Notes under the pieces: generated by a model
What the model saw: only the letters and a program-made list of their open reading frames with translations
What the model was told of the DNA's origin: nothing
Databases searched by the model: none
Made by a program: the position numbers and the translations under genes
Shown: positions 24,648 through 34,229 of the stretch, one piece after another
How positions within the stretch are numbered: position 1 is the first letter of the stretch
Layout: the number at the start of each line of letters is the position of its first letter
From: Dactylonectria macrodidyma
Lineage: Eukaryota; Ascomycota; Sordariomycetes; Hypocreales; Nectriaceae
Assembly: GCA_020744425.1 (NCBI GenBank)
Contig: JAGMUV010000020.1
Location: 1,302,001 to 1,366,000 of the forward strand
Reading direction: 5' to 3'
DNA length: 64,000 bases

Positions 24648-24710
24648 ATGGTGGACCCGTCGTTGCCTGCGCCAGTGTACATGATGCAGTGGATGTATAT
24701 CTGCCATTGA
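24648..24710 (+). promoter_or_regulatory. Upstream ORF (20 codons) in the hacA leader
   Basis: An ATG at 24648 opens a 20-codon frame (MVDPSLPAPVY...) that stops with TGA at 24708-24710, 78 nt before the hacA start. Leaders of filamentous fungal hacA/hac1 mRNAs are known to carry an inhibitory uORF that is bypassed by a shorter transcript during ER stress. Whether this one acts that way is inference. Confidence 0.5.
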
Positions 24711-24788
24711 GAGACCCTCACCTTGCAGACTAACGCCGGTCAAGACACCAACGCCAAACCACTACCCGTATCAACGAAGACAGACACA

Positions 24789-26143
24789 ATGGCATTTCAG
24801 CAGGCCTCACCCATGGTCAAGTTTGAAAACTCGCCGGCCGAGTCGTTCATCTCCACACCCGGCGAGAACTACACCTCCCTCTTTGCCGCGGCCACTCCCA
24901 CGGCCAGCAACACAATGAACCCATTGGAGATGATGACCCCCAAGTCCTTTTCCGAGGACAAGCTCGCGGATGGTTGTAATGAGCCCCTATCAGATTCTGA
25001 AGAACTCGCCGCGCCCTCTGGGGACAAAAAGAGTACCAAGAAGCGCAAGTCGTGGGGGCAAGTCCTCCCTGAGCCGAAGACGAACCTTCCTCCCAGGTAT
25101 GCATATGACACTGTCCTGTCTCGTCATCTATTGATCTAACACATTCCAAGAAAACGAGCCAAAACCGAAGACGAGAAAGAGCAACGTCGTGTTGAGCGTG
25201 TCCTTCGCAATCGTCGTGCCGCTCAATCTTCCCGCGAACGTAAGAGGCTCGAGGTCGAGGCTCTCGAGAAGCGGAACAAGGAGCTCGAGTCGATGCTCAT
25301 CAACGCGCAGAAGGCGAACCTGATGCTCGTCGAGGAGCTCAATCGCTTCCGACGTAGCTCCGGCGTTGTAACCCGATCATCATCCCCCCTTGACTCTCTC
25401 CGTGACAATCCAGTCACCCTATCACAAGAGCTCTTTAGCTCCCAAGACGGACATAAGGCCAACGCTGACTCGTCCGCCCCACTCATGGATGATATCCTTA
25501 TTTCTAACGCCACCGTCAATCCCGCCTCGCTCTCACCCGAGCTTGGCCCTGTTGACGACGCATCCGAAGGTGAGCCTGAGCAGCCCTCGATGGAGGCGCA
25601 GACCAGCGAGCCGAACTCGGATATCTCTCCCGATTTGACACAACGTCCTGCTGAGATGTTGTGCGACCTGCAGTGTCAAACATCGGCGGAGATGTCCAAG
25701 TCGTTCCTGGTCTCGCAAACCTCGATGGCGCCAGCCTTGGCCTGGCTGCTGCGGGTACGGATGATGCTACTTTCAGCCTCGGCGATTCTTTCAGCATGTC
25801 AACGGCCATTGACACAGATCGCTATGTCCTCGAAAGCGGGCTTCTCTCTTCTCCCAACTCCTCAATTATTGACGACGATTATCTGGTTGGTGACTCTGCC
25901 ACCGGCTTCACCCATCAGTCCGACTTCGACCTCTTCGACATCAACGACTTCCTCATCGACGAAGCAAACCCCGGTGCTTCAGACTTTGTGGCAGCGAGCG
26001 ATTTCGCCGCTGCGGACCACGACCTCGATTTCAAGGTCCACAACCCTGAGACTCAAGTCTCTTCGGAAAATCCTATCCAGCAGCCCCAGCCTGGCGCGTC
26101 CGCTTTCGGATGCGACGCTGGTGGCATTGCGGTTGGTGTCTGA
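24789..26143 (+). CDS. hacA: HacA/Hac1 bZIP transcription factor of the unfolded protein response
   Basis: This bZIP factor activates ER chaperone and secretory genes after its mRNA is cut by Ire1. Exon 1 is 24789-25096; a normal 54-nt intron is followed by exon 2 from 25151. The conserved HacA block KSWGQVLPEPKTNLPPRKRAK precedes the basic region (RRVERVLRNRRAAQSSRERKR) and the leucine zipper. The first frame continues past the Ire1 site at about 25,668-25,690 to 26444 (uninduced form). Removing 20 nt (or another length equal to 2 modulo 3) switches to the frame that ends at 26143 with the HacA-typical C-terminus (DRYVLESGLLSSPNSS, NPIQQPQPGAS, CDAGGIAVGV). The spliced form is about 426 aa. 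The ATG at 24789 starts MAFQQASPMVKFENSPAESF. Confidence 0.96.
25664..25696 (+). promoter_or_regulatory. Ire1 recognition hairpins flanking the non-conventional hacA intron
   Basis: Two small hairpins bracket the frame switch. The first is GAC-CTGCAGT-GTC (25665-25677) with a 7-nt loop, the typical Ire1 target shape. The second is ACATC-GGCGGA-GATGT (25680-25695) with a perfect 5-bp stem. The reading frame before (position 0 modulo 3) and after (2 modulo 3) requires loss of 17, 20 or 23 nt; 20 nt is the known length in Trichoderma and Aspergillus. The exact cut points cannot be fixed by eye. Confidence 0.75.
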
Positions 26144-26444
26144 AGAACGTGAAGATCGGGTCGGGACCTTGCGGTGCGAGTCCAGTGGGACGCGCGGGGA
26201 CGATCGCGAGCTGACACGATGTTTGGGCGGCATCGCTTTGCCGTCGAAGGATGTTCTCATGACTCTCCTATGGGCCTTAAAGGTCGAAGAGCGGAGGATA
26301 CGGCGAAGAAGCGGCGTAGTTCTCGACCCCGAGACACGCTCCCAGCAACAACCAGCAAATAATTATCAGTTGAAGGTGGTAGGGAACAAGCGAAAGATGG
26401 CAGATGTGGACAGCAGCAAACAGAAGCGCTGTCGCCTGGCATGA
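26144..26444 (+). other. Extension of the unspliced hacA reading frame
   Basis: The frame used before the Ire1 site stays open through the whole spliced-frame C-terminus and 300 bases beyond it, ending at TGA 26442-26444. It would encode the tail of the uninduced HacA form (Arg-rich, ending CRLA). In spliced mRNA this stretch is 3' UTR. Confidence 0.55.
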
Positions 26445-26772
26445 ACTGAAATGTAAACATGACAATCGGATCACGGGGTGTATTGGCGTCACAAGGAAAT
26501 ATATCTCTTATGTCCCAGGCGGGACGGGGAACAAGGGATGGGGGATTTGTACATTTTAGGATATCCATGCAAATCAAAGCATGATGATCTTTATCAATTT
26601 AACCACAAACATACCAAATCCCCTTTCACCATTCTCAAGTGTCTAAACTACGCTCACGCAACCTTAAACATATCTATCGATGTACAGCGTTATTGAAAGA
26701 TCATCACACATCACCCGATTGGGGCAGTCCTTGGAACACCGAACACCAGATGCCACCCACAACTAGCCCTTG
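26445..26772. other. Convergent 3' region hacA / CSM3
   Basis: This 328-bp spacer lies between convergent genes and is fairly AT-rich. Nothing besides 3' UTR sequence was recognised. Confidence 0.5.
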
Positions 26773-27785
26773 CTACCATAGTCCCATCTCTTGCAACGCA
26801 GCCTCTTCATCATTGAAATCATTCCCAGGATTCTTACTATTGTTCGTCCTCTCTATTTCGCGTTGTAAGGGTTGGTCCTCGGCTCCAGCTTCAGCCATCA
26901 GCGCATCCAGATCATCATCATCTGGTTCGGCATCCGCCGTCTTCGATTCCTTTGCTCGATCCAGGCCCTCCGCCTCCGCAATCAAGGCCTCTAGGTCGTC
27001 ATGTTCGGCTTGGACTGTGAGGATGGGAACGATCGGTCGAGAAGCTCGTGGAGTTGCGTCATACAGATCGTCGTCGTCGGGCACGTCGGGATCCCTCTCC
27101 GGTGTTATAGGTCTCTGCATGGCTGTAGAGGCTGTTGTACCTTGCTGGGAATCTTCAGGATGCGGAGCGGTGCCCGTAAGATCATAGTCCTCGTCTTCTT
27201 CCCGTTCCTCTGCGTTATTTGGCTTCCCCTCATTGATCAAATCGTTTCGGGCGATCATGATTCGCTTCTTGTGACCGGCTTTCTCTACCATGCCGAGGGC
27301 GTCGAGAAACTTGGCCTTTGGGAACAGATCATCCAGCCAAAGCTGGTAGAAAGACAGCAGGCGTCCGGCGTCAGAGAACTGTGGTGATTGTTTAGTTTTG
27401 TCTGTACAATTGAGGCGGGGAGACTGGACGCACCTCGTGGCCTTTTCCCTTGATTTTGAGGTCCCGAGCTCTAGCTCTTAACTTGGGGATCCCATTCTCG
27501 CTCAGTAACCTGTTTGTGAGTGCTGTCAGCAAATGATTAATATCCGTCCAGATTGAAGTTAAACAACCTCTCTTCATCAAGCTTCACATTGGGAACGCGG
27601 GCTCGTTTCTGTACAGATACCTCCTTGTCAATTCCTAGGCCTGACTCTTGTTCCTTCCGTTTTTTAGAAGTATTTGTCGGGGGTGGGGATCCAAATGGAT
27701 CGTCGGAAAAGTCGTCGGCGTCGTAATTGTCAAGATCATCGTGTCTCTCGGCGAGCGCGTAGCCCGAGTTCAGCGCGGAAGGCAT
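26773..27785 (-). CDS. CSM3: Csm3/Swi3 (TIPIN) replication fork protection complex subunit
   Basis: With Tof1/Swi1 this nuclear protein stabilises stalled replication forks and supports the S-phase checkpoint. Three exons (27785-27568, 27509-27434, 27378-26773) give 299 aa. The Swi3 domain begins at the exon 1-2 join (ERLLSENGIPKLRARARDLKIKGKGHE) and continues in exon 3 with FSDAGRLLSFYQLWLDDLFPKAKFLDAL, the family signature. The N-terminus is acidic with Lys/Arg patches (KKRKEQ, QKRARVP). The C-terminal 150 residues are acidic and disordered, with two similar DDL-EAL-AEA blocks. Intron 1 has an unusual GTTGTT donor, but the join restores the conserved segment. The start is 304 bp from the divergent complex I gene. 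Confidence 0.93.
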
Positions 27786-28089
27786 CTATGAGGTTATATA
27801 TTTGGGGGGGGATGCTGCTCGTAATGATATCGACACTTTGGCACCCCGCGAGATAACTCCAAGCGCGTCGCAGCCTCCTTGGACGCGTCGCGGACCTTAA
27901 TTGACGGGGACCAACCTTGCCCACCCCAGAGGCATCCCACGTGACCAATCACCGAATTGCCTGATGGGATGATTACTCACGTGACTACATCCTGAGGCAC
28001 GAACATCCGGCTCCAGCTTCAGTGTACCGAATTGATGGCTTCGACTTTCGTGATACCATCGAGAACTCGTTTGGACGAAGCACCGCACC
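27786..28089. promoter_or_regulatory. Divergent promoter CSM3 / complex I 21 kDa subunit
   Basis: These 304 bases between two divergent ATGs must serve both genes. A run of seven G residues at 27,806-27,812 and two CACGTGA motifs (27,938-27,944 and 27,979-27,985) are the visible features; CACGTG is an E-box-type bHLH site. Confidence 0.5.
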
Positions 28090-28911
28090 ATGGCCGAGAG
28101 CGCGATCAAGCAACCCACGTCGACCTTTGTCGGGACCAGCAAGGTCGTTCAGACCGATTATCCAGTACGTTTTCCTTCAATTGAACCTGCAATGGCCGTC
28201 GCTAACGAAGAGGATATAGCTCATTGACAATGATCCGTACGTTTTCTCTTGCTTGCCTCCTACGCTCCCTCGACAGACGAACCGTTACATTTGAATCCCT
28301 TACGAGCACCAAAATTTCTCATAATCGACGATGGACGATCAACTAACCCTCTCCGCAGTCACTTCAAGCGAGTCGTTGGCTATGCCCGAACCACCGACTA
28401 TGTATACGGCCTGATCGCTGCTGCTTTTGCACCTGCCGCCCTCGTCACGCTTGAGAGGTTCGCCCCCTCTCATGTTGGAAAGGGTGGTTTCCCTAAGGCC
28501 CTGCGACTTGCCGGTGGTGTTGGTATTATTGGTGGTTTCCTCTATTTCTACCAGCGATCATGCCGTACGTCTCAGCGATTATGCTAACCCTCTGTCAACC
28601 CGTGGCATAAATCTAACGGAATTTCAACAGTTCGGTTCTATGGTGCCACCGAGAACGCTCGAGAAGTTGAAATGGACATGCGCGAGATGGTGGACAAGGT
28701 CAAGGCCGGTGAGCCTCCTTACGGTGTGAGTCGGCTGACTCCCCATCTCCAAGGTGTCGCCGCCCGCCAGAGCCGATACTCGGCCCTGTTTATCAGTACG
28801 GTACCCTGGTTCAACTTCGTGAACCACAACCAGCATGGTGTCGACACGGCCAAGTACTACCAGCAAGCAGAGCGGGAGCTGGAGGCGGAGCGAGCGGCCA
28901 AGAGCTCGTAG
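28090..28911 (+). CDS. nuo-21: NADH:ubiquinone oxidoreductase 21 kDa subunit (fungal-specific, NUXM type)
   Basis: This accessory subunit of mitochondrial complex I is found in fungi. Four exons, 28090-28164, 28220-28236, 28359-28564 and 28631-28911, give 192 aa. The start TSTFVGTSKVVQTDYPLIDNDPHFKRVVGYAR crosses three exons, including a 17-nt micro-exon (LIDNDP), and is characteristic of the Neurospora 21 kDa subunit. A hydrophobic segment (YVYGLIAAAFAPAALV) and a second one near GGVGIIGGFLYFYQR suggest two membrane helices. The C-terminal MDMREMVDKVKAGEPPYG and WFNFVNHNQHGVDTAKYYQQAE are also diagnostic. No presequence is obvious. The micro-exon is fixed by frame on both sides, so it is unlikely to be artefactual. 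Confidence 0.93.
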
Positions 28912-30443
28912 AAGGACGCCTGGCAGGATGGAAAGGGAGCAAGGCTAGGTGAGGGTGTGTATATTACCAGACCAGAGGAGGGGAATCATTACCTCTACAG
29001 CTCGGTGGCTTTTCTTGCGGGAAGAAAATAGAATTTTCCTGTCATTCATCCTTCGTGTGCCGGCTCTGGCCTGTCTAGGTGTCATGTTCTACATTGAACG
29101 AGTATCACGGTCTTTGTACTGATAGCAAAGGCTACCCAGGTTAGTTATAGAAACTCATTGCTACAGTCCACAACCCGGGGCCCCTGATGCTCTCCAGCGC
29201 TTTAAGAGATTGAACCACACTCTACGTTGCAGTTGGCCTTTGTACATACGTCCTGCGCTAAGCTAAATTCTTGTGCGTAAACTAAAGGCCTGCTCAGAAC
29301 GTGTGGCTGCATGGGGTATTAGTTTCTTGTGAGCTTTGTCTTAATCTTTTGTCTCCTCATCATTGTATCTCAGTATAAGAATTAACGGAGTCGACGCGGC
29401 GAATGGCCTTGCGGAAATGTGTTAAATCTGCCAGGACCAGAAATTTACCGAGCGCAAGAGGGCTGACTGATTGATAAGGGAGGCGAATGCGTTTGAAAAA
29501 GGTAGAAAACTTAATGAGCAATAAAATAATGTTTTAATAGGAGAGCATTTAATAAGTGCTCTCAGTGTGTATCCTTGTGATGATCGAACAGGTTTATCAG
29601 TAATATTATATAAAGCATCACACAGGTAAAATACACGCTTGATTACTAATTGCTAAAATGAGTCTAATGTAAAGAAGTTAACAAAGTAAGCTGTTACAAA
29701 AATACAACTCCAAAATACCTAGGTAGCTAGTAAGGTCGTGATGAATATATAAGTTTAAAAAGAGAGCGTTGGCTATAAAAAAAACAGAGAAAACATACAA
29801 CAGCGAGGATTCCCCGGTCGTCACCGACCCGAGTACTAGTTCGCCCCTCACCAGCTTGACTAAGGGAGAGCGGACGGGATCCCGTATTTTCTAGTGGGTA
29901 TGGTCGTATGTACCGGAAGAGGTGGAAATCCAGCCTATGACCACATGAGTTGACGGTTTGTGAACCATCTCTATTCGCTCTCAGGTAATTCAAACACCGG
30001 AGTCATTGTGACACGAAGAAGATAGAGTAGGTAGATGCTTCTCAACGCCCTAACTGAGATATAATTTATGTACATCCATGACTAGATCATGGGTGGTTTG
30101 GAGCCACCCCATGATCATGATCCATGTCATCGGGCTTCGGCCAGCTCCGGCCTTGGGTGCTAATGCGAGACACTCGGTACTTACCTATGAGTCGCAGCAA
30201 GAAGATCACAGCCAATCAAGACACTTAGAGGTGGGAATGACCAGCGATCCAAAGCGACTTTATCCGTCCTCCTTCCTCATTCATGAGAAAGGCACCAAAG
30301 CGACATCCCATAAATACGAGCCGTCTTCCTTTTATTTTCGTTCTTTTTTTGTGCGGTTCTCTCTTCGCACATTACCTGGCGCTTCTTCGTTGCGTTAATT
30401 GTATTGCCGCTTATCACGCACTCCCCCCGCCTCATTACTCGCA
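28912..30443. other. Intergenic region with an AT-rich patch
   Basis: No gene is supported in these 1.5 kb. About 29,380-29,780 is distinctly AT-rich compared with its surroundings, possibly a small eroded repeat; I could not match it to the large AT block. The last 150 bases are T/C-rich and probably form the oxygenase leader. Confidence 0.4.
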
Positions 30444-31787
30444 ATGGCTGCTCCAACAGACGACCAGCAATGCGAACTACCTATGGATCTCCCCATCGTC
30501 GACCTTGATGTCTATCTCAGCAATCCGCTCGACTCAGAGGCCGTGCAGATCGAGTGTCGCAAGGCAGCTAATGCTCTCATCACCTACGGTGCCCTTGTCC
30601 TACATGATTCGCGTGTTTCAGAGCATGAAAACTCGACCTTCCTTGACCTTCTTGAGGATTACTTTGATCAGCCAGACCATATATTACGCGGTGACGAGCG
30701 CCCGGACCTGAGCTATCAGATCGGTGTCACTCTTGAAAACACCGAGAAGCCCAAGTGTGCAGTTGATGAGCCCTGTCTCGACGTCATCCAGCGTCTTCAT
30801 CCCTCTCAGCGACCGCTCGACATTTCAGCCCACTCGCCCGACCCCAAATGTCGCTTCTTCTGGCGCATGGCCGAGCCACCTCCTTACCACACTGAGTTTC
30901 CTAGCCTCAATGCCCCAAACGTTGTCCCTGGGGCCCCTCATATCAAGGATCGCTGGACTCCAGCTATGAATCAGTGGGGTTCCTCCATGACAAACGCGTT
31001 GGTATTCCCTCTCTTCGGGCTCACCCCCTCAGCAAAGGCATCCTCGCTCACCTCATCTCGCAGCGTATCCAAGCTCGCCGAAATGGCCGCTGTCGGCCTC
31101 GGCCTCCCCGCTCAGTACTTTAGTGATGCTGGTCGCTATGGGTTTGTTCTCCGTTCAGTCATTGACCAAAGGCGGCAAAGGGCTCATTATTTCATTCTGT
31201 AGGCCTCATCTTCTTGCACCCACTGCCTCTGATTTGCGAAAATATGGTGACCAAGACACCATCCTCGCTGGTTTCCACACTGATCTCAACTTTCTCACCA
31301 TTCATGGCCGCTCCCGGTTCCCAGGCTTACATATCTGGGCACGGAACACTGGCAATCGACTCCCCGTCAAGATCCCTCCCGGGAACTATCTGCTTGTCCA
31401 AGCTGGTAAGCAAATTGAGCACATCACGGGCGGCTTGATTAAGGCCGGCTATCACGAGGTTGTGGTGAACGAAAATACGCTCGACACCATCGAACGCCGG
31501 AAGCGTGAGCTCCCCAACCGCCCGCTCATCCGCATCTCAAGCACTCTGTTTTGGCACTTAAACTCTGACTTTGACCTTGTGCCCATCCCTGAGCTTGCTG
31601 AAAAAGCTCGCGAGCTGGTGACACGTCAGTCCAAAGGTAGCAGCGATGAGGATCAAGAAACCGAGTACCCGGCCACAAAAGTTGGCCATCAGGTACAAAG
31701 GTGCGTCCACCATTCGGTGTCGATCTGCTATCTAGCTACTAACGTCATGTCTACAGCGAATTGAAGCACATTGCTCTCATGACTTAA
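30444..31787 (+). CDS. 2-oxoglutarate/Fe(II)-dependent oxygenase, isopenicillin-N-synthase-like fold
   Basis: This is a non-haem iron oxygenase of a fungal family whose substrate is not evident. Exons 30444-31141, 31203-31700 and 31757-31787 give about 408 aa. Iron ligands are visible as H257-T-D259 (GFHTDLNFLTIHGRSRFPGL) and H306 (AGKQIEHITGG), and the co-substrate Arg is likely R343 (RISSTLFWH). The N-terminal half shows the DIOX_N-like LPIVDLDVYLSNP and ALITYGALVLHDSR. Between SSMTNA and LAEMAAVG lies about 20 residues that relatives seem to lack; the DNA has a GTATTC...TCGCAG pair there (31002-31063), but removing it would break the frame, so I kept it. Solitary gene; no cluster partners nearby. 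Confidence 0.85.
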
Positions 31788-32166
31788 CAAGGACAGAGAC
31801 TATGAATCTATATATAGGATCAGTAAACATTACTCCCTATAAGCTCATACCAGTCATTCAGGTGATGCACTATGCGAGCAGTTTTACCCATGTATGTAGG
31901 TTGAGTGTGTGTGCGCGGGCGAAGTAGTCTAGCCACGCATCATTGGGTTATGTGTTAACCATCGCATTTTGTATTAACCTATATATATGTACATATTGCT
32001 TATTTGGGAGTAAGATCATCGACCAACTGGTCCGAATGGAAGAGCCGACGACATGATGGACACTCAAACAATGGTCCCCACTTGGCAACACCTATGGTAT
32101 CAGAGGCGAATGCTAAGTATATTAATAGTCAGCCCGCTATTCCCTCCTCATTCTTTCCTGTGCCTC
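31788..32166. other. Convergent 3' region oxygenase / purine permease
   Basis: This 379-bp spacer lies between convergent genes; only 3' UTR-like sequence was seen. Confidence 0.5.
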
Positions 32167-34229
32167 TTAGGATTCCTTAGATGCTTCCTTGGTCTGAGGG
32201 GCAGGCGTAGTATCCGTCACCTTGACTCCCTCAAACCCCCCGTGTTCCGAGCTCGTGCCCCTCTCAACTCCCGAGTTATCACCTTGTGCAACAGTCTCAA
32301 CAACGGCCGGCTCATCCTCACGCCAGAAGTCCTTCTTTCCTTTCGAGAGCCTAACTAACCAGGGAGGGAAAATACCACCAGGGATGCGCCACGTCCAACC
32401 ATCTCTCTCTTCGTAGTTGGGGGGCACAATGCGGCCGCCGGAGGCCACCTTGATGAGCCAGACAAGTGTGTTGATCAACATGTAGGTGCAAATGCCGGCA
32501 ATAAGACCATCTGCGATGGAGTAGGTGAAGGGCATCAGGGCGATGGTAAGGAATGCGGGGACAGCATCTCCCAAATACTTCCAGTTGATATCGGTGACAG
32601 AACTGGCCATCATAGAGCCCACAAGAATAAGGACGCAACCGGTGGCCCACGGAGGAATCGAGGCGAAGATCGGAGCAAAAAAGACCGAGATGAAGAAGCA
32701 CACGCCAGCCGTCATAGCAGCCAATCCAGTCTTTCCGCCTTCAGAAATACCAGCGCCTGACTCTACAAACGCAGTAACGGGGGGAACGCCAAGAATAGCA
32801 CCAATGGAGATGCTCAGAGCGTCAACCATATATGCGGTTGAAGATCCCTCAAAATCTTGGGTCACTGGATCAACGAGATCCGCAAAACGCGCCATACCGT
32901 ATAGGGTGCCTGTGCAATCGAGGATGTCAACGTAGAGAAAGGTGATGAGAGCGAGGCCAAATTGGCCACCGTAGCCCGAGACGTCCCATTTCAACACGTT
33001 GAGGATTTTCTGGATCTTGTGGAAATCGACAACATTCTTAAAGAAGTCAAAGTTACTGTCTCCGAGGGTTGTGTAAGGAAAGTAGGTGACTGGAGTGTCT
33101 CGAGGCCACGAGATGATACTGACAAGGAGAATGCCAAAGATGACGGCACCCTTGACACGGTACAGCATCAACATCACAGTAAAGATGCCACCGCAGAAGA
33201 TGCCAATCCACATGGCAGGGTATCGCATCTTCTCTGAGGACGGGCAAACGCCATCGACTAGTTTCCCGGGATCGCAGCCGGCGAGCTCGGTCGGGGTCGC
33301 GGAACCAGGGACGATGAGGGCAATACCCTCGCTATAGGTAAGACCGATCAGGGTAAGGAATAGTCCAATACCGACACTCGTAGCAACCTTGATAGAGCGG
33401 GGAATAGCACGAGCGAGCCATTGACGCATTCCGAAAAGGGCGAGTCCGAAGAAAATGAAGCCCTCAATGAAGATCGCGGTGAGGGCGACTTGAAATGGAA
33501 CATTCCCGGTACCATGGTAACCAACTGTTTCACTATGTTAATTGAGACTGTTTGAGTTGGATGTGCACAAAGCTGACGACTGACCAACAGTATAAGTGAA
33601 ATAAGCATTGAGGCCTAGAGGGAAAATGGGTCAGTCTCCATCACCGTGAAAGCAGGAGTGATTCAAGGGATGAAAGAGTTGTGTAAGAACTCGACATACC
33701 CATTCCAGGAGCCAAGCCAACCGGACTAACATTAATGTGGTTAGCGATGAGAATAGCGGATTGAAGAGGAAGTGGCATCTCATGACACGGAGTGGACTCA
33801 CAGATTGGCAAAAAGACCCATACAGAAGCTGGCAAGGGCAGAGATGGCGGCAGTAGCAGTAACAACGTCACGCTTGACCGTTTGCAAACACAGCATGTAC
33901 TCCTCATTGTCGTCGCATGTGCCTTCCTCGGAACAAACACAAGTTCCTCCACTCTCAGAGACAATAGACGCATTTACAGCGATAATATAGGCCATGGCGA
34001 AGAAAATGGCGAGGCCAGCTCGGAGCTCAGTAAGGAAGTGAGAGCCTTTGCGTTCGCGGCGCTATCCGTCAGAGGTGGGGCGTTAGCAAGCTCGAGATAC
34101 ACAGGTTGTGGTAGAGGAAGAGCTACACGGAAACGACAGAACACTTACATGACCGGAGCCTTCGAGCTGAAACCAGCGGCCAACAGCGCTAGCTGCGACT
34201 TTTCGATTTGTGGTTTCAATCCAAGTCAT
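32167..34229 (-). CDS. AzgA-type purine (hypoxanthine/adenine/guanine) permease, NCS2-related
   Basis: This is a plasma-membrane proton symporter of the AzgA-like family, which imports purines in fungi and plants. Five exons (34229-34149, 34061-33802, 33725-33700, 33614-33585, 33524-32167) give 584 aa, the normal length. Exon 2 has FLTELRAGLAIFFAMAYIIAVNA; the two tiny exons (26 and 30 nt) carry PVGLAPGMGLNAYFTYT, and exon 5 continues with VVGYHGTGNVPFQ, all family landmarks. Roughly a dozen hydrophobic helices follow, including the AFVESGAGISEGGKTGLAA motif. The cytosolic tail has PPWLVRLSKGKKDFWRED, as in Aspergillus AzgA, and then a disordered Thr/Glu end. The micro-exons were placed by frame and motif. 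Confidence 0.9.

Noticed and set aside
31002..31063. Candidate 62-nt intron in the oxygenase gene
   Set aside because: Removing it shifts the frame away from the conserved LAEMAAVG segment, whereas the unspliced frame is open.
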